DNA of 11,766 bases, taken from Flavobacteriales bacterium UBA2798. GTDB taxonomy: Bacteria; Bacteroidota; Bacteroidia; Flavobacteriales_D; UBA2798. A model generated the notes under the pieces. It made no database searches and was not told the DNA's origin. It worked only from the letters and a program-made list of their open reading frames with translations. The stretch spans positions 53,832-65,597 of the forward strand of contig DEHO01000014.1 of assembly GCA_002351955.1 (NCBI GenBank). The letters run 5' to 3'. Below are positions 1 through 6,729 of the stretch, piece after piece. Each line of letters opens with the position of its first letter. Position 1 is the first letter of the stretch. The position numbers were made by a program, and so were the translations under genes.

Positions 1-223
1 GACATAATTCGTTGGTCGTTACAATGGCGATGTCGGTAGTGGTGCTTACAGAATAATCTCTTAAAGTTTGCTCAAGTGAACGGGTGTCGTTTTCACTTAG
101 AATTCCGGCAAAATCATTAACCAATCTGTTGGGAACAGGTTTGTCTGGAATGCTGCAGGATTTTTTCTCCTCGCAGGAGGAAAATAGCAGAATCGGTAAA
201 AGAAAAAGTAAAATGCGTTTCAT
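1..223 (-). CDS. TPM-domain lipoprotein, N-terminal part (cut by window edge)
   Basis: The first 74 residues are visible; the 3' end lies outside the window. The protein opens with a short basic N-terminus, a hydrophobic stretch and a lipobox-like F-S-S-C with Cys at residue 17, followed by E-E-K-K, so it is probably an outer- or inner-membrane lipoprotein. The acidic pair just after the Cys resembles the surface-export signal of Bacteroidota lipoproteins, but that is inference. From about residue 26 the sequence (PDKPVPNRLVNDFAGILS, then TDIAIVTTNE) matches the start of the TPM (TLP18.3/Psb32/MOLO-1) fold. Its ATG overlaps the stop of the upstream TPM gene as ATGA, which fixes the start and implies translational coupling. 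It is the third member of a lemA-TPM-TPM run. The molecular role of these TPM proteins in bacteria is not settled. Confidence 0.8.
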   Translation of the reverse strand, partial: MKRILLFLLPILLFSSCEEKKSCSIPDKPVPNRLVNDFAGILSENDTRSLEQTLRDYSVSTTTDIAIVTTNELC

Positions 224-654
224 TTCCCAAAGAGCATTTCGTTCGACAATTCGTTCGTGTCGTTTTCCTTGTAAGGGAAATGATGACTGAGTTGTGCTCC
301 TGCTTTCAGGATTCCTGTTACAATCGCTTCAGAATATTTGCCATCCCTAAAAAGATTTTTCATCTCATCGCGGATAGCATCCCAGAAACCTTTCGGAACT
401 TTTTCGTTGATTCCGGCATCACCGATAATTGCGAATTTATGGTCCTTCAATGCTATATAAATCAGAACTCCGTTTCGTTCTTCGGTGGCATCCATACCAA
501 TCTCGTGAAAGATCCATGCGGCGCGATCAAGGACATCTTCTTTACAACGGTTGTCTATGAAAATGCGAATCTCTCCGGAGGTGATTTTTTCTGCTTCGGC
601 TATGCTTTGTTCTATGCGGAGAATATCCGCATCCGAAAAATTATTCCGCGGCAT
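220..654 (-). CDS. TPM-domain protein, cytoplasmic, lemA-linked
   Basis: A 144-residue single-domain protein with no signal peptide or membrane segment, so probably cytosolic. It carries the hallmarks of the TPM_phosphatase family: an N-terminal helix (RIEQSIAEAEKITSGEIRIF), a conserved C-K-E-D-V-L-D-R-A-A segment, then the core NGVLIYIALKDHKFAIIGDAGIN with its G-D-x-G-I turn, and a closing H-F-P-Y. In Bacteroidota such a protein usually follows lemA. I chose the ATG at 654 because homologues begin with M-x(2-4)-F-S/L-x-x-D and because it leaves only a 14-nt overlap with lemA. A longer start at 684 would add ten residues. GGAAAGGGG just upstream of 654 is a possible ribosome-binding site. The stop overlaps the next gene's start (ATGA). 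Phosphatase activity is known for a plant relative only; the function here is unknown. Confidence 0.9.
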   Translation of the reverse strand: MPRNNFSDADILRIEQSIAEAEKITSGEIRIFIDNRCKEDVLDRAAWIFHEIGMDATEERNGVLIYIALKDHKFAIIGDAGINEKVPKGFWDAIRDEMKNLFRDGKYSEAIVTGILKAGAQLSHHFPYKENDTNELSNEMLFGK

Positions 655-1234
655 TTTTCCCCTTTCCGAATTCTTCCCGGACATCTACAGCTTTATCGGA
701 TCCTTCATCAGCTTTGAAGCTTTCCCTTGGCTCAAAACCAAACATAGCATTGAACATGTTGGTAGGGAATCGTTTGATTCGAACATTGTATCCACGCACA
801 GCTTCGTTGTAATCGCTTCTTGCTTTGGCAATACGATTTTCTGTTCCTTCAAGTTGTGCCTGAAGGTCGCGAAATGCATCCGGACTTTTCAGATTTGGAT
901 AGGCTTCTACCTGCAAATTGATAGCGGTGCGAATATCACGTGCCATCGGTTCCATTTTTTCGATATCACCTGCATTTTTTGCATCGGTGATTCCGGCACG
1001 GTACTGGGTAACCTTGGTAATAATTTCTTTTTCGTTTTCCGCATTCATCTGCACAGTCGCCACCAATTGAGGTATAAGATCAAAACGACGCTGATACTGT
1101 GTCTGGATGTCAGCGAATTTCTGGTCAACTGTTCCTTCAGTTTCAATAATTCCATTGTACATGGAACGGACCCACATTACAAGAATGAATAATACTCCTG
1201 CTACGGATAATAAAATAATGGTTGAACGTTTCAT
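641..1234 (-). CDS. lemA: LemA family membrane-anchored protein
   Basis: A 197-residue LemA protein, the usual family length. Residues 6-23 form one hydrophobic N-terminal anchor (IILLSVAGVLFILVMW). The rest is a long alpha-helical bundle with family signatures: S-M-Y-N-G-I-I after the anchor, Q-R-R-F-D-L-I-P-Q-L-V-A-T-V near residues 48-61, the P-N-L-K-S-P-D-A-F segment, then L-Q-A-Q-L-E-G-T-E-N-R-I-A and a DYNEAVRGYN motif. It ends with the R-F-P-T-N-M-F-x-x-M-F-G-F motif. LemA proteins are linked to envelope or sensory functions, but no biochemical activity is established. It lies 77 nt downstream of htpG on the same strand, with no obvious terminator or promoter between, and overlaps the following TPM gene by 14 nt. 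The annotation as LemA is firm; the cellular role is not. Confidence 0.95.
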   Translation of the reverse strand: MKRSTIILLSVAGVLFILVMWVRSMYNGIIETEGTVDQKFADIQTQYQRRFDLIPQLVATVQMNAENEKEIITKVTQYRAGITDAKNAGDIEKMEPMARDIRTAINLQVEAYPNLKSPDAFRDLQAQLEGTENRIAKARSDYNEAVRGYNVRIKRFPTNMFNAMFGFEPRESFKADEGSDKAVDVREEFGKGKNAAE

Positions 1235-1311
1235 TTTCTATTTAAGATTAGATTATTGGTTGAGGTGTACTACGTAATTTGATGAGAAAGGTTAGGTTCA
1301 GTTGGGTTTAT

Positions 1312-3183
1312 TTATCCCATTTTCTCTATCATTTCTACTGATCGTTTCAGAAACGCACTGAGCTCTTCTCCTTTCAAAAGGCCTTGTTGAAGCAATGCAA
1401 GGTCAACTACCTGACGACCCATTTGCTTTTTGCGGTCATTGTCTGTTTCATTGAGGATTTTTGAGGTCAGCGGATGGTTCGAATTGATCACCAGGTTGTA
1501 CATCTCAGGGAACATTCCATAAAATCCTCCACCGCCACCCATAGCTTGTTGTTCTTTCATCCTCCGCATGAATTCAGTTTGTGTAACCATAACCGGAACG
1601 TCTTTTTCACTCATGCTTTCAAATACAACGGTGTATTTGGTTTTATCTACGCAGTCTTCAAAAACGGGCTTGATGCTTTCCTGTTCTTTCTCATTCAGTT
1701 TAGACGGCAGTGCGTCTTCTTTCTGTATGAGTTTGTCAATGGTGTCGGCATCAACACGTACAAAGGATGCATTTTCCAGTTTTTGCTCGAGCCTTGTGAT
1801 AAGGTGAGACACCAGCGGTCCTTCCAACAGCAATACATCGTAACCGCGTTCTTTTGCGTTTTGAATATAGGTGTGGTGAGCGTCGATGCTGGAGGCGTAG
1901 AGATAAACTGTGCGATTGTTTTTATCTGTTTGCAGAGGTTTGATTTTTTCTGTGTATTCGTCAAGCGTAAAATACTTTTCCGCTGTATTTTTCAAAAGAG
2001 CAAACTTCTGCGCACGCTCAAGGAATTTTTCATCCGTAAGCATTCCGTAATGAATGAAGACCTGAATATCATCCCATTTCTTCTGGAAATCTTCGCGGTC
2101 TTTTTTGAACATTTCTTCAAGCTTGTCTGCGACTTTCTTAGTGATGTGGGCCGATATTTTTTTTACGTTGGCATCACTCTGCAAATACGAACGGGAAACG
2201 TTGAGTGGGATATCCGGCGAATCGATCACACCGTGCAGTAGCATCAGAAATTCTGGCACAACACCTTCAACCTGGTCGGTAACAAATACCTGATTACTGT
2301 AAAGTTGAATTTTGTTTTTCTGAACTTCAATATTGTTTTTCAGTCGCGGAAAATAAAGTATTCCGGTAAGATTGAAGGGGTAGTCAACATTCAGGTGGAT
2401 GTGAAACAAAGGTTCTTCGGCAAAAGGATACAATTCATTGTAGAAACTCTTATAATCTTCCTCCTTTAGCGAAGCCGGAGCTTTTGTCCATGCGGGTTCG
2501 GGATTGTTGATTACATCGTCTACTTCAATTTCGTTTTCATTACCGTTTTCATCCGTTGTTTTTTCTTTACGTTTTCCAAACGCAATTTCAACAGGAAGGA
2601 ATTTGCAATATTTGGTAAGAATGTTTTTTATTCTGAATTCATCCAGAAACTCCTCCGAATCTTCTGCAATGTGCAGGATGATGTCCGTTCCTCTTTCTGT
2701 ACGGTTGCCTTCCAAAAGGGTATAATCCGGCGATCCTTCACACTGCCAGATTACTGGTGTTGTGTCGGGTTTGTACGAGCGGGTATGGATTTCCACTTGA
2801 CGTGAAACCATGAACGAAGAATAAAAACCGAGTCCGAAATTACCTATGATTCCTTGAGCTTTGTCCTGATACATCTCAACGAATTCCTTGGCGCCCGAAA
2901 AAGCAACCTGGTTGATGTATTTTTCAACTTCTTCCTTGGTCATTCCAATACCACGGTCAGAAATCGTGAGTGTTTTTTTGTCCTTGTCAATACTGATGCG
3001 AATTCGGGTATCTCCCAATTCACCTTTGAATTCACCAATCGAAGCAAGTGTTTTCAGTTTGCGCGTTGCATCAACCGCATTGGAAACCAACTCGCGTAAA
3101 AAGATCTCATGATCAGAATAAAGAAACTTCTTGATGATGGGGAAAATGTTTTCCGTCTGAACATTAATTTTTCCTGTTGTCAT
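1312..3183 (-). CDS. htpG: Chaperone protein HtpG (bacterial Hsp90)
   Basis: This 623-residue protein is a full-length bacterial Hsp90, an ATP-driven dimeric cytosolic chaperone. The N-terminal GHKL ATPase domain is intact: LRELVSNAVDATRKL carries the catalytic Glu31 and Mg-binding Asn35; Asp76 in DRGIGM contacts adenine; GNFGLGFYSSFMV (about 114-126) forms the lid/phosphate region; a G-T-D-I-I-L-H-I strand follows near residue 165. The middle domain holds the conserved LYSNQVFVTD and the P-L-N-V-S-R-(S/E)-Y-L-Q segment with the ATP-contacting Arg. The C-terminal dimerisation domain ends in LLKGEELSAFLKRSVEMI. A poly-Gly run and M-F-P-E-M-Y precede the dimer helix. The length is close to that of E. 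coli HtpG. I could not find a convincing TAnnTTTG promoter in its upstream region, nor a CIRCE-type heat-shock operator. Confidence 0.98.
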   Translation of the reverse strand: MTTGKINVQTENIFPIIKKFLYSDHEIFLRELVSNAVDATRKLKTLASIGEFKGELGDTRIRISIDKDKKTLTISDRGIGMTKEEVEKYINQVAFSGAKEFVEMYQDKAQGIIGNFGLGFYSSFMVSRQVEIHTRSYKPDTTPVIWQCEGSPDYTLLEGNRTERGTDIILHIAEDSEEFLDEFRIKNILTKYCKFLPVEIAFGKRKEKTTDENGNENEIEVDDVINNPEPAWTKAPASLKEEDYKSFYNELYPFAEEPLFHIHLNVDYPFNLTGILYFPRLKNNIEVQKNKIQLYSNQVFVTDQVEGVVPEFLMLLHGVIDSPDIPLNVSRSYLQSDANVKKISAHITKKVADKLEEMFKKDREDFQKKWDDIQVFIHYGMLTDEKFLERAQKFALLKNTAEKYFTLDEYTEKIKPLQTDKNNRTVYLYASSIDAHHTYIQNAKERGYDVLLLEGPLVSHLITRLEQKLENASFVRVDADTIDKLIQKEDALPSKLNEKEQESIKPVFEDCVDKTKYTVVFESMSEKDVPVMVTQTEFMRRMKEQQAMGGGGGFYGMFPEMYNLVINSNHPLTSKILNETDNDRKKQMGRQVVDLALLQQGLLKGEELSAFLKRSVEMIEKMG

Positions 3184-3199
3184 AGCTGGTGGAGTATGT

Positions 3200-3234
3200 G
3201 TTGTTGGTTATTAGTTATCAGTTATCCGTAAGTG
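3200..3234. repeat. Short array of degenerate 7-nt repeats (GTTATCA type)
   Basis: Five consecutive heptamers stay in register: GTTGTTG, GTTATTA, GTTATCA, GTTATCC, GTAAGTG. The unit resembles the short tandemly repeated heptamers seen between genes in several bacterial groups, notably cyanobacteria. The array begins 17 nt upstream of the htpG start codon, so it would lie in the htpG leader or promoter. No palindrome or coding potential explains it. Confidence 0.6.
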
Positions 3235-3294
3235 GTTTTTAGCATGTGTTTGTTCCTGGTGTGGTAAAAAGTAATTACAAAGAACTTCAGAACA

Positions 3295-3336
3295 CTGTTC
3301 ACCGTTCACTGTTCACCTATCACTGCCCACTATCAT
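3295..3336. repeat. Second array of degenerate 7-nt repeats (CTGTTCA type)
   Basis: Six heptamers in register: CTGTTCA, CCGTTCA, CTGTTCA, CCTATCA, CTGCCCA, CTATCAT. The consensus is C-Y-G-T-T-C-A. It has the same period as the array about 60 nt away but a different unit. It sits between htpG (minus) and the YopX-like gene (plus), where promoters for both should lie. The units decay towards the right-hand end. Confidence 0.65.
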
Positions 3337-3424
3337 TTCAATTCTTTTGCCATTCGGTATTTTCTGCCAAAATGTCGATTTCGGGTGCAACAATTCACCT
3401 GATTTTACTGTTATTGTGGTAATT

Positions 3425-3775
3425 ATGACAGAAAGGCTGCGGATCGATGAAAAGGTGCTTGGGTATCGCCGGCTTCAGGGGAAGCATTGGTTTTATTCGC
3501 CGGATATGTATTCCTGGAGTGGAAATGCGATTCTTTTTAAGCAAAGCGACCGCAGTACGGGCATTCGCGACCGCAACCGACGTTTGATTTTTGAGAATGA
3601 TATTCTGGAGGACAATGTACTCGGTTTTCTGGAAATAGCTTTCGATGATGCATTGGGACGTTTGTTTGTTGCTGCCTTACAGGAAAATGGCTTGTATTCA
3701 CTCGATTGGTTAGCTGAACGATCGGGCACCAATTCATTTGTCTGGAAATCATTCTCCTTTTTGCAGGAACCTTGA
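3425..3775 (+). CDS. YopX-like small protein
   Basis: A 116-residue soluble protein with no signal peptide. Residues 44-61 read STGIRDRNRRLIFENDIL, which matches the central motif of the YopX family (y-T-G-l-k-D-k-n-G-k-x-I-y-E-G-D-I) except that both conserved glycines near its end are replaced (by Arg and Asn). The preceding W-F-Y-S-P-D-M-Y segment also fits the family, where a tryptophan/tyrosine-rich strand precedes the motif. YopX proteins are mostly known from phages and prophages and have no assigned function. I chose the ATG at 3425; an in-frame ATG at 3347 would add 26 unconvincing residues and run close to the repeat array. The stop TGA overlaps an ATG (TGATG) that is in frame with the WD40 gene 15 nt further on, so the two genes are probably co-transcribed. 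No nearby phage genes are visible. Confidence 0.7.
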   Translation: MTERLRIDEKVLGYRRLQGKHWFYSPDMYSWSGNAILFKQSDRSTGIRDRNRRLIFENDILEDNVLGFLEIAFDDALGRLFVAALQENGLYSLDWLAERSGTNSFVWKSFSFLQEP

Positions 3776-3777
3776 TG

Positions 3778-3786
3778 TATCTTTAG
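3778..3786 (+). promoter_or_regulatory. Candidate -7 promoter box TATCTTTAG
   Basis: TATCTTTA matches the Bacteroidota -7 consensus TAnnTTTG at all but the last position. No TTTG lies at the expected 19-21 nt upstream; the nearest is at 3760-3763, only 14 nt away. The box ends 3 nt before the GTG start of the WD40 gene, so any transcript from it would be leaderless or start inside the gene. It may be fortuitous. The same ten bases occur before the caspase gene. Confidence 0.3.
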
Positions 3787-3789
3787 CGG

Positions 3790-4701
3790 GTGGACATCAA
3801 TTTTACCAAAGCTGCTGAATTGAAAGGACATGCCGGTCCTGTTTATGCCTTGTGCGCGGGTAGCAGAGAGGGGACTTTCTTTTCGGGTAGCAGTGATGGT
3901 TTTGTGGCAGAGTGGGATCTGGTTTCTTTTATGCCGGAAAAGTTTTCCGTGAAAATTGGTCAGCCAGTATATGCCCTTGAGCATATCCTTGAGTTTCATT
4001 TGCTGGTTGCAGGCACGGGAAGTGGCGCTTTTCATGTTATCGACCTGAAAGAAAAAAAGGAAGTCCGGCATATCGTACAACATTCGTCTTCTGTTTTCGA
4101 TGTACGTTACAATTCCAAACAAAAACACTTGTACACGGTTTCTGCCGATGGCCATTTCTGTGTTTGGGAAGTGCCCACCTTTCGCTTGCTGATTGATTAT
4201 CCGATCTGTTCTGAAAAACTGCGACATATAGCGATCTCTCCTTCCGGAGATAAGATTGCACTGGCTTGTGGAGATCATATCGTACGGGGTTTTGAAACTG
4301 AATTTTACAACCCAATAAGGGATTTGAAAGCACATTCAATGTCGGTCAACAGTGGTTTTTTTACAAATGAGAATTCACTCATAAGTGGAGGTAAAGATGC
4401 CTTTCTTCATTGGTGGAATTCCGAATCAGAGATTCCATATTTATCTGTTCCCGCCCATAATTTTGCGATATACACTATTGTTGGTTCTCCCGACGGAAAA
4501 TTGTTTGCTACCGGTAGTAGGGACAAGACCGTAAAAATTTGGAATGCGGAAACAAATGATTTTCTATTGCGCATCGAACGTAAATCACATCTTGCACACA
4601 CTGCTTCCGTGAATAGATTGTATTGGGATAAATTCACCGGCCTATTGGTGTCTGCAGGCGACGATCGTACGGTTTTTTGCTGGAGAAAATCAGTAGAATA
4701 A
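3790..4701 (+). CDS. Seven-bladed WD40 repeat protein
   Basis: A 303-residue protein made almost entirely of WD40 repeats, the right length for one seven-bladed propeller, with no signal peptide, so probably a cytosolic scaffold. Clear blades include K-G-H-A-G-P-V-Y-A-L with S-D-G-F-V-A-E-W-D, S-A-D-G-H-F-C-V-W-E, K-A-H-S-M-S-V-N with G-G-K-D-A-F-L-H-W-W-N, A-H-N-F-A-I-Y-T with GSRDKTVKIWN, and a closing blade ending G-D-D-R-T-V-F-C-W-R. The opening (K-G-H, V-Y-A-L, F-F-S-G-S-S-D-G-F-V-A-E-W-D) resembles a WD40 protein I recall as conserved in Bacteroidota; partner unknown. Translation starts at GTG 3790. An upstream in-frame ATG at 3775 is cut off by an in-frame TAG at 3784. It follows the YopX-like gene by 14 nt and converges on typA. 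Confidence 0.88.
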   Translation: MDINFTKAAELKGHAGPVYALCAGSREGTFFSGSSDGFVAEWDLVSFMPEKFSVKIGQPVYALEHILEFHLLVAGTGSGAFHVIDLKEKKEVRHIVQHSSSVFDVRYNSKQKHLYTVSADGHFCVWEVPTFRLLIDYPICSEKLRHIAISPSGDKIALACGDHIVRGFETEFYNPIRDLKAHSMSVNSGFFTNENSLISGGKDAFLHWWNSESEIPYLSVPAHNFAIYTIVGSPDGKLFATGSRDKTVKIWNAETNDFLLRIERKSHLAHTASVNRLYWDKFTGLLVSAGDDRTVFCWRKSVE

Positions 4702-4703
4702 AA

Positions 4704-4731
4704 AAAGTCCCGACACCTCTGCCGGGACTTT
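4704..4731. terminator. Bidirectional intrinsic terminator between WD40 gene and typA
   Basis: A perfect 9-bp stem, AAAGTCCCG pairing with CGGGACTTT, encloses a 10-nt loop. Read on the minus strand the hairpin is followed by a run of T, the classic rho-independent form, and lies 20 nt past the typA stop. On the plus strand it begins 2 nt after the WD40 stop but has only a short T tract, so it should work best for typA. Confidence 0.88.
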
Positions 4732-4750
4732 CCATTAATGTAAAATCAGA

Positions 4751-6562
4751 TTAAAGCTGAAGTTTCGTGTTTGAAGCGCGCTTACGGTCGCTTTCGCTGA
4801 GAATTACTTTACGAAGACGAATATTGGTGGGTGTTACTTCCACATACTCATCTCCCTGAATGTATTCGAGTGCTTCTTCCAGGCTGAAACGCTTGGGAGG
4901 TGCAATACGCATTTTATCATCTGAACCTGAAGCACGCATGTTGGTAAGCTTCTTGGTTTTTGTAACGTTAACTACGAGGTCACCGGGACGGCTGTTTTCG
5001 CCGATTACCTGTCCTTCGTAAATAGGTTCACCTACGTCGATAAAGAAGGTTCCGCGGTCTTGCAGGTTGTTAATGGAATAAGCAATGGCATCACCGTTTT
5101 CCATTGAGATCAATGAACCATTCTGACGGCCGGGAATTTCTCCTTTAAACGGAGCATATTCTTTAAAGCGGTGAGTAACCACAGCTTCTCCTGCAGTAGC
5201 AGTGAGCATGTTGTTACGCAATCCAATTAATCCGCGTGAAGGAATCAAAAACTGGAGAACCATGCGTCCGCCTTTTGGACTCATATTCAACATTTCTCCT
5301 TTACGAGTTGAAACCATTTCGATGGCTTTTCCTGCATGTTCTTCAGGAAGGTCGATGGTCAATTCTTCAATCGGTTCGCATTTGATACCGTCGATCTGCT
5401 TGAGGATTACCTGTGGCTGACCAATTTGTAATTCATAACCTTCGCGACGCATGGTTTCAATGAGAACAGAAAGGTGCAGTACTCCACGTCCGGATACGTT
5501 GAACGAATCGGCTGAATTGGTTTCTGCAACACGGAGAGCAAGATTTTTTTCAAGTTCTTTTTCAAGACGCTCTTTGAGGTGACGTGAGGTTACAAACTTT
5601 CCTTCTTTACCGAAGAATGGAGAATTGTTGATGGTGAAAAGCATACTCATGGTAGGCTCTTCGATATCGATTGTTTTTAATGCTTCAGGTTTTTCTGAAT
5701 CGGCAATAGTGTCGCCAATTTCAAATCCTTCAATTCCTACAACAGCACAAATGTCTCCTGCCTGAACATTATCAACCTTACGCTTTTCGAATCCTTCAAA
5801 AACGAAAAGATCTTTGATGCGTTGCTTGGTGATGGTTCCGTCGCGCTTTACAAGTGCTACTTGCTGACCTGATTTCAATTCTCCTCTTTGCAAACGACCA
5901 ATCGCAAAACGACCGATGTATTGTGAAAAGTCGAGTGAAGTGATCAGTAACTGTGGTGTTCCAACTTCAACTTTTGGCTCAGGAATATGCGAAATGATCA
6001 TCTCGAAAAGCGCCTCGATATTGTCAGTCGGTTTTTTCCAGTCAATTCCCATCCAGTTGTTCTTTGCTGAACCGTAAACAACAGGAAAATCCAACTGCTC
6101 ATCGGTAGCGTCAAGATTCATCATCAATTCGAATACCGCTTCGTAAGCTTCTTCGGGTGTACAGTTGGGTTTGTCAACTTTGTTCACTACAAGAATGGGT
6201 TTTAGTCCCATTGCAAGTGCTTTTGATGTTACAAAACGTGTTTGTGGCATCGGACCTTCAAAGGCGTCAACAAGCAACAATACTCCGTCTGCCATGTTAA
6301 GCACGCGTTCAACCTCACCACCAAAGTCGGCGTGACCCGGTGTATCGATGATGTTGATTTTGTAATCCTTGTATTTTACAGATACGTTTTTAGCAAGAAT
6401 GGTAATTCCACGTTCACGTTCTAGGTCGTTGTTGTCAAGAATTAATTCTCCGGGGGTTTCGTGCTCTTTGAACAGTTTTCCAACTAGGAGCATTTTGTCT
6501 ACAAGTGTCGTCTTACCGTGGTCGACGTGCGCGATGATCGCGATGTTTCTGAGTTTTTGCAT
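4751..6562 (-). CDS. typA: Translational GTPase TypA/BipA
   Basis: A 603-residue translational GTPase of the TypA/BipA family, which binds the 70S ribosome and aids large-subunit assembly and stress or low-temperature growth. All G motifs are present: AHVDHGKT (11-18), R-E-R-G-I-T-I (49-55), DTPGHADFGGEVER with catalytic His77, NKVDK (127-131) and G-S-A-K. The EF-G-like domains II, III and V follow, with G-R-G-V-L-H-L-S-V-L-I-E and SRGLIGLRNNMLT. The C-terminal TypA-specific domain carries NGSLISMENGDAIAYS and Y-I-Q-G-D-E-Y-V-E-V-T-P. I start it at ATG 6562 (MQKLRNIAIIAHVDHGK), the family norm. A reading frame open to 6616 would add 18 residues, but those overlap the promoter box at 6587-6594. 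Terminated by the hairpin at 4704-4731. Confidence 0.97.
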   Translation of the reverse strand: MQKLRNIAIIAHVDHGKTTLVDKMLLVGKLFKEHETPGELILDNNDLERERGITILAKNVSVKYKDYKINIIDTPGHADFGGEVERVLNMADGVLLLVDAFEGPMPQTRFVTSKALAMGLKPILVVNKVDKPNCTPEEAYEAVFELMMNLDATDEQLDFPVVYGSAKNNWMGIDWKKPTDNIEALFEMIISHIPEPKVEVGTPQLLITSLDFSQYIGRFAIGRLQRGELKSGQQVALVKRDGTITKQRIKDLFVFEGFEKRKVDNVQAGDICAVVGIEGFEIGDTIADSEKPEALKTIDIEEPTMSMLFTINNSPFFGKEGKFVTSRHLKERLEKELEKNLALRVAETNSADSFNVSGRGVLHLSVLIETMRREGYELQIGQPQVILKQIDGIKCEPIEELTIDLPEEHAGKAIEMVSTRKGEMLNMSPKGGRMVLQFLIPSRGLIGLRNNMLTATAGEAVVTHRFKEYAPFKGEIPGRQNGSLISMENGDAIAYSINNLQDRGTFFIDVGEPIYEGQVIGENSRPGDLVVNVTKTKKLTNMRASGSDDKMRIAPPKRFSLEEALEYIQGDEYVEVTPTNIRLRKVILSESDRKRASNTKLQL

Positions 6563-6586
6563 GAATAAGGTGCTGAAATAAGGGTG

Positions 6587-6594
6587 CAAAGGTA
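6587..6594 (-). promoter_or_regulatory. typA promoter, -7 box TACCTTTG
   Basis: On the minus strand TACCTTTG is a perfect match to the Bacteroidota -7 consensus TAnnTTTG. Transcription would start a few bases downstream, giving a leader of roughly 15-20 nt before the ATG at 6562. A clear -33 TTTG is not present at the expected distance. Confidence 0.65.
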
Positions 6595-6706
6595 CGCTTT
6601 TATTCCTCATTTCCACTATGTTTTGTGTAAATCGCTGGATAAAAGGTGATTCCTTAGGGGTTTAATGTCAGGTGTTTACCTTATTCGATGATTCGATAGA
6701 GTCAAT

Positions 6707-6714
6707 TATCTTTA
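6707..6714 (+). promoter_or_regulatory. Candidate promoter of the caspase cluster, TATCTTTA
   Basis: TATCTTTA differs from the Bacteroidota -7 box TAnnTTTG only in the last base and ends 15 nt before the caspase start codon, a sensible leader length. No convincing -33 TTTG is seen about 20 nt upstream. It would drive the three-gene cluster and is divergent from the typA promoter about 110 nt away. Confidence 0.45.
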
Positions 6715-6729
6715 GCCAAAACAACAGTT

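Noticed and set aside
655..684. Earlier ATG at 684 for the cytoplasmic TPM protein
   Set aside because: It would add ten residues not expected in the family and deepen the lemA overlap from 14 to 44 nt.
551..1192. 213-codon plus-strand open frame opposite lemA and the TPM gene
   Set aside because: It is antisense to two well-supported overlapping genes and shows no family features.
1474..2241. 255-codon plus-strand open frame opposite htpG
   Set aside because: It lies wholly within the highly conserved htpG coding sequence and its product is a Phe/Val/Cys-rich string with no domain.
3290..3300. Perfect palindrome GAACACTGTTC upstream of htpG
   Set aside because: It is only 11 nt, partly made by the heptamer repeat unit, and does not match CIRCE or another heat-shock operator I know.
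3295..3336. Possible CRISPR array
   Set aside because: The units are contiguous 7-mers without spacers and no cas gene is present.
3493..4335. Long minus-strand open frame (280 codons) antisense to the YopX-like and WD40 genes
   Set aside because: Its translation has no recognisable domain and is low-quality (rich in Arg, Ser, Phe), while the plus strand encodes clear WD40 blades. It is a shadow frame.
6563..6616. N-terminal extension of TypA by 18 residues from an upstream ATG
   Set aside because: The family starts at MQKLRNIAIIAHVDHG, and the perfect TACCTTTG promoter box lies inside the extension.
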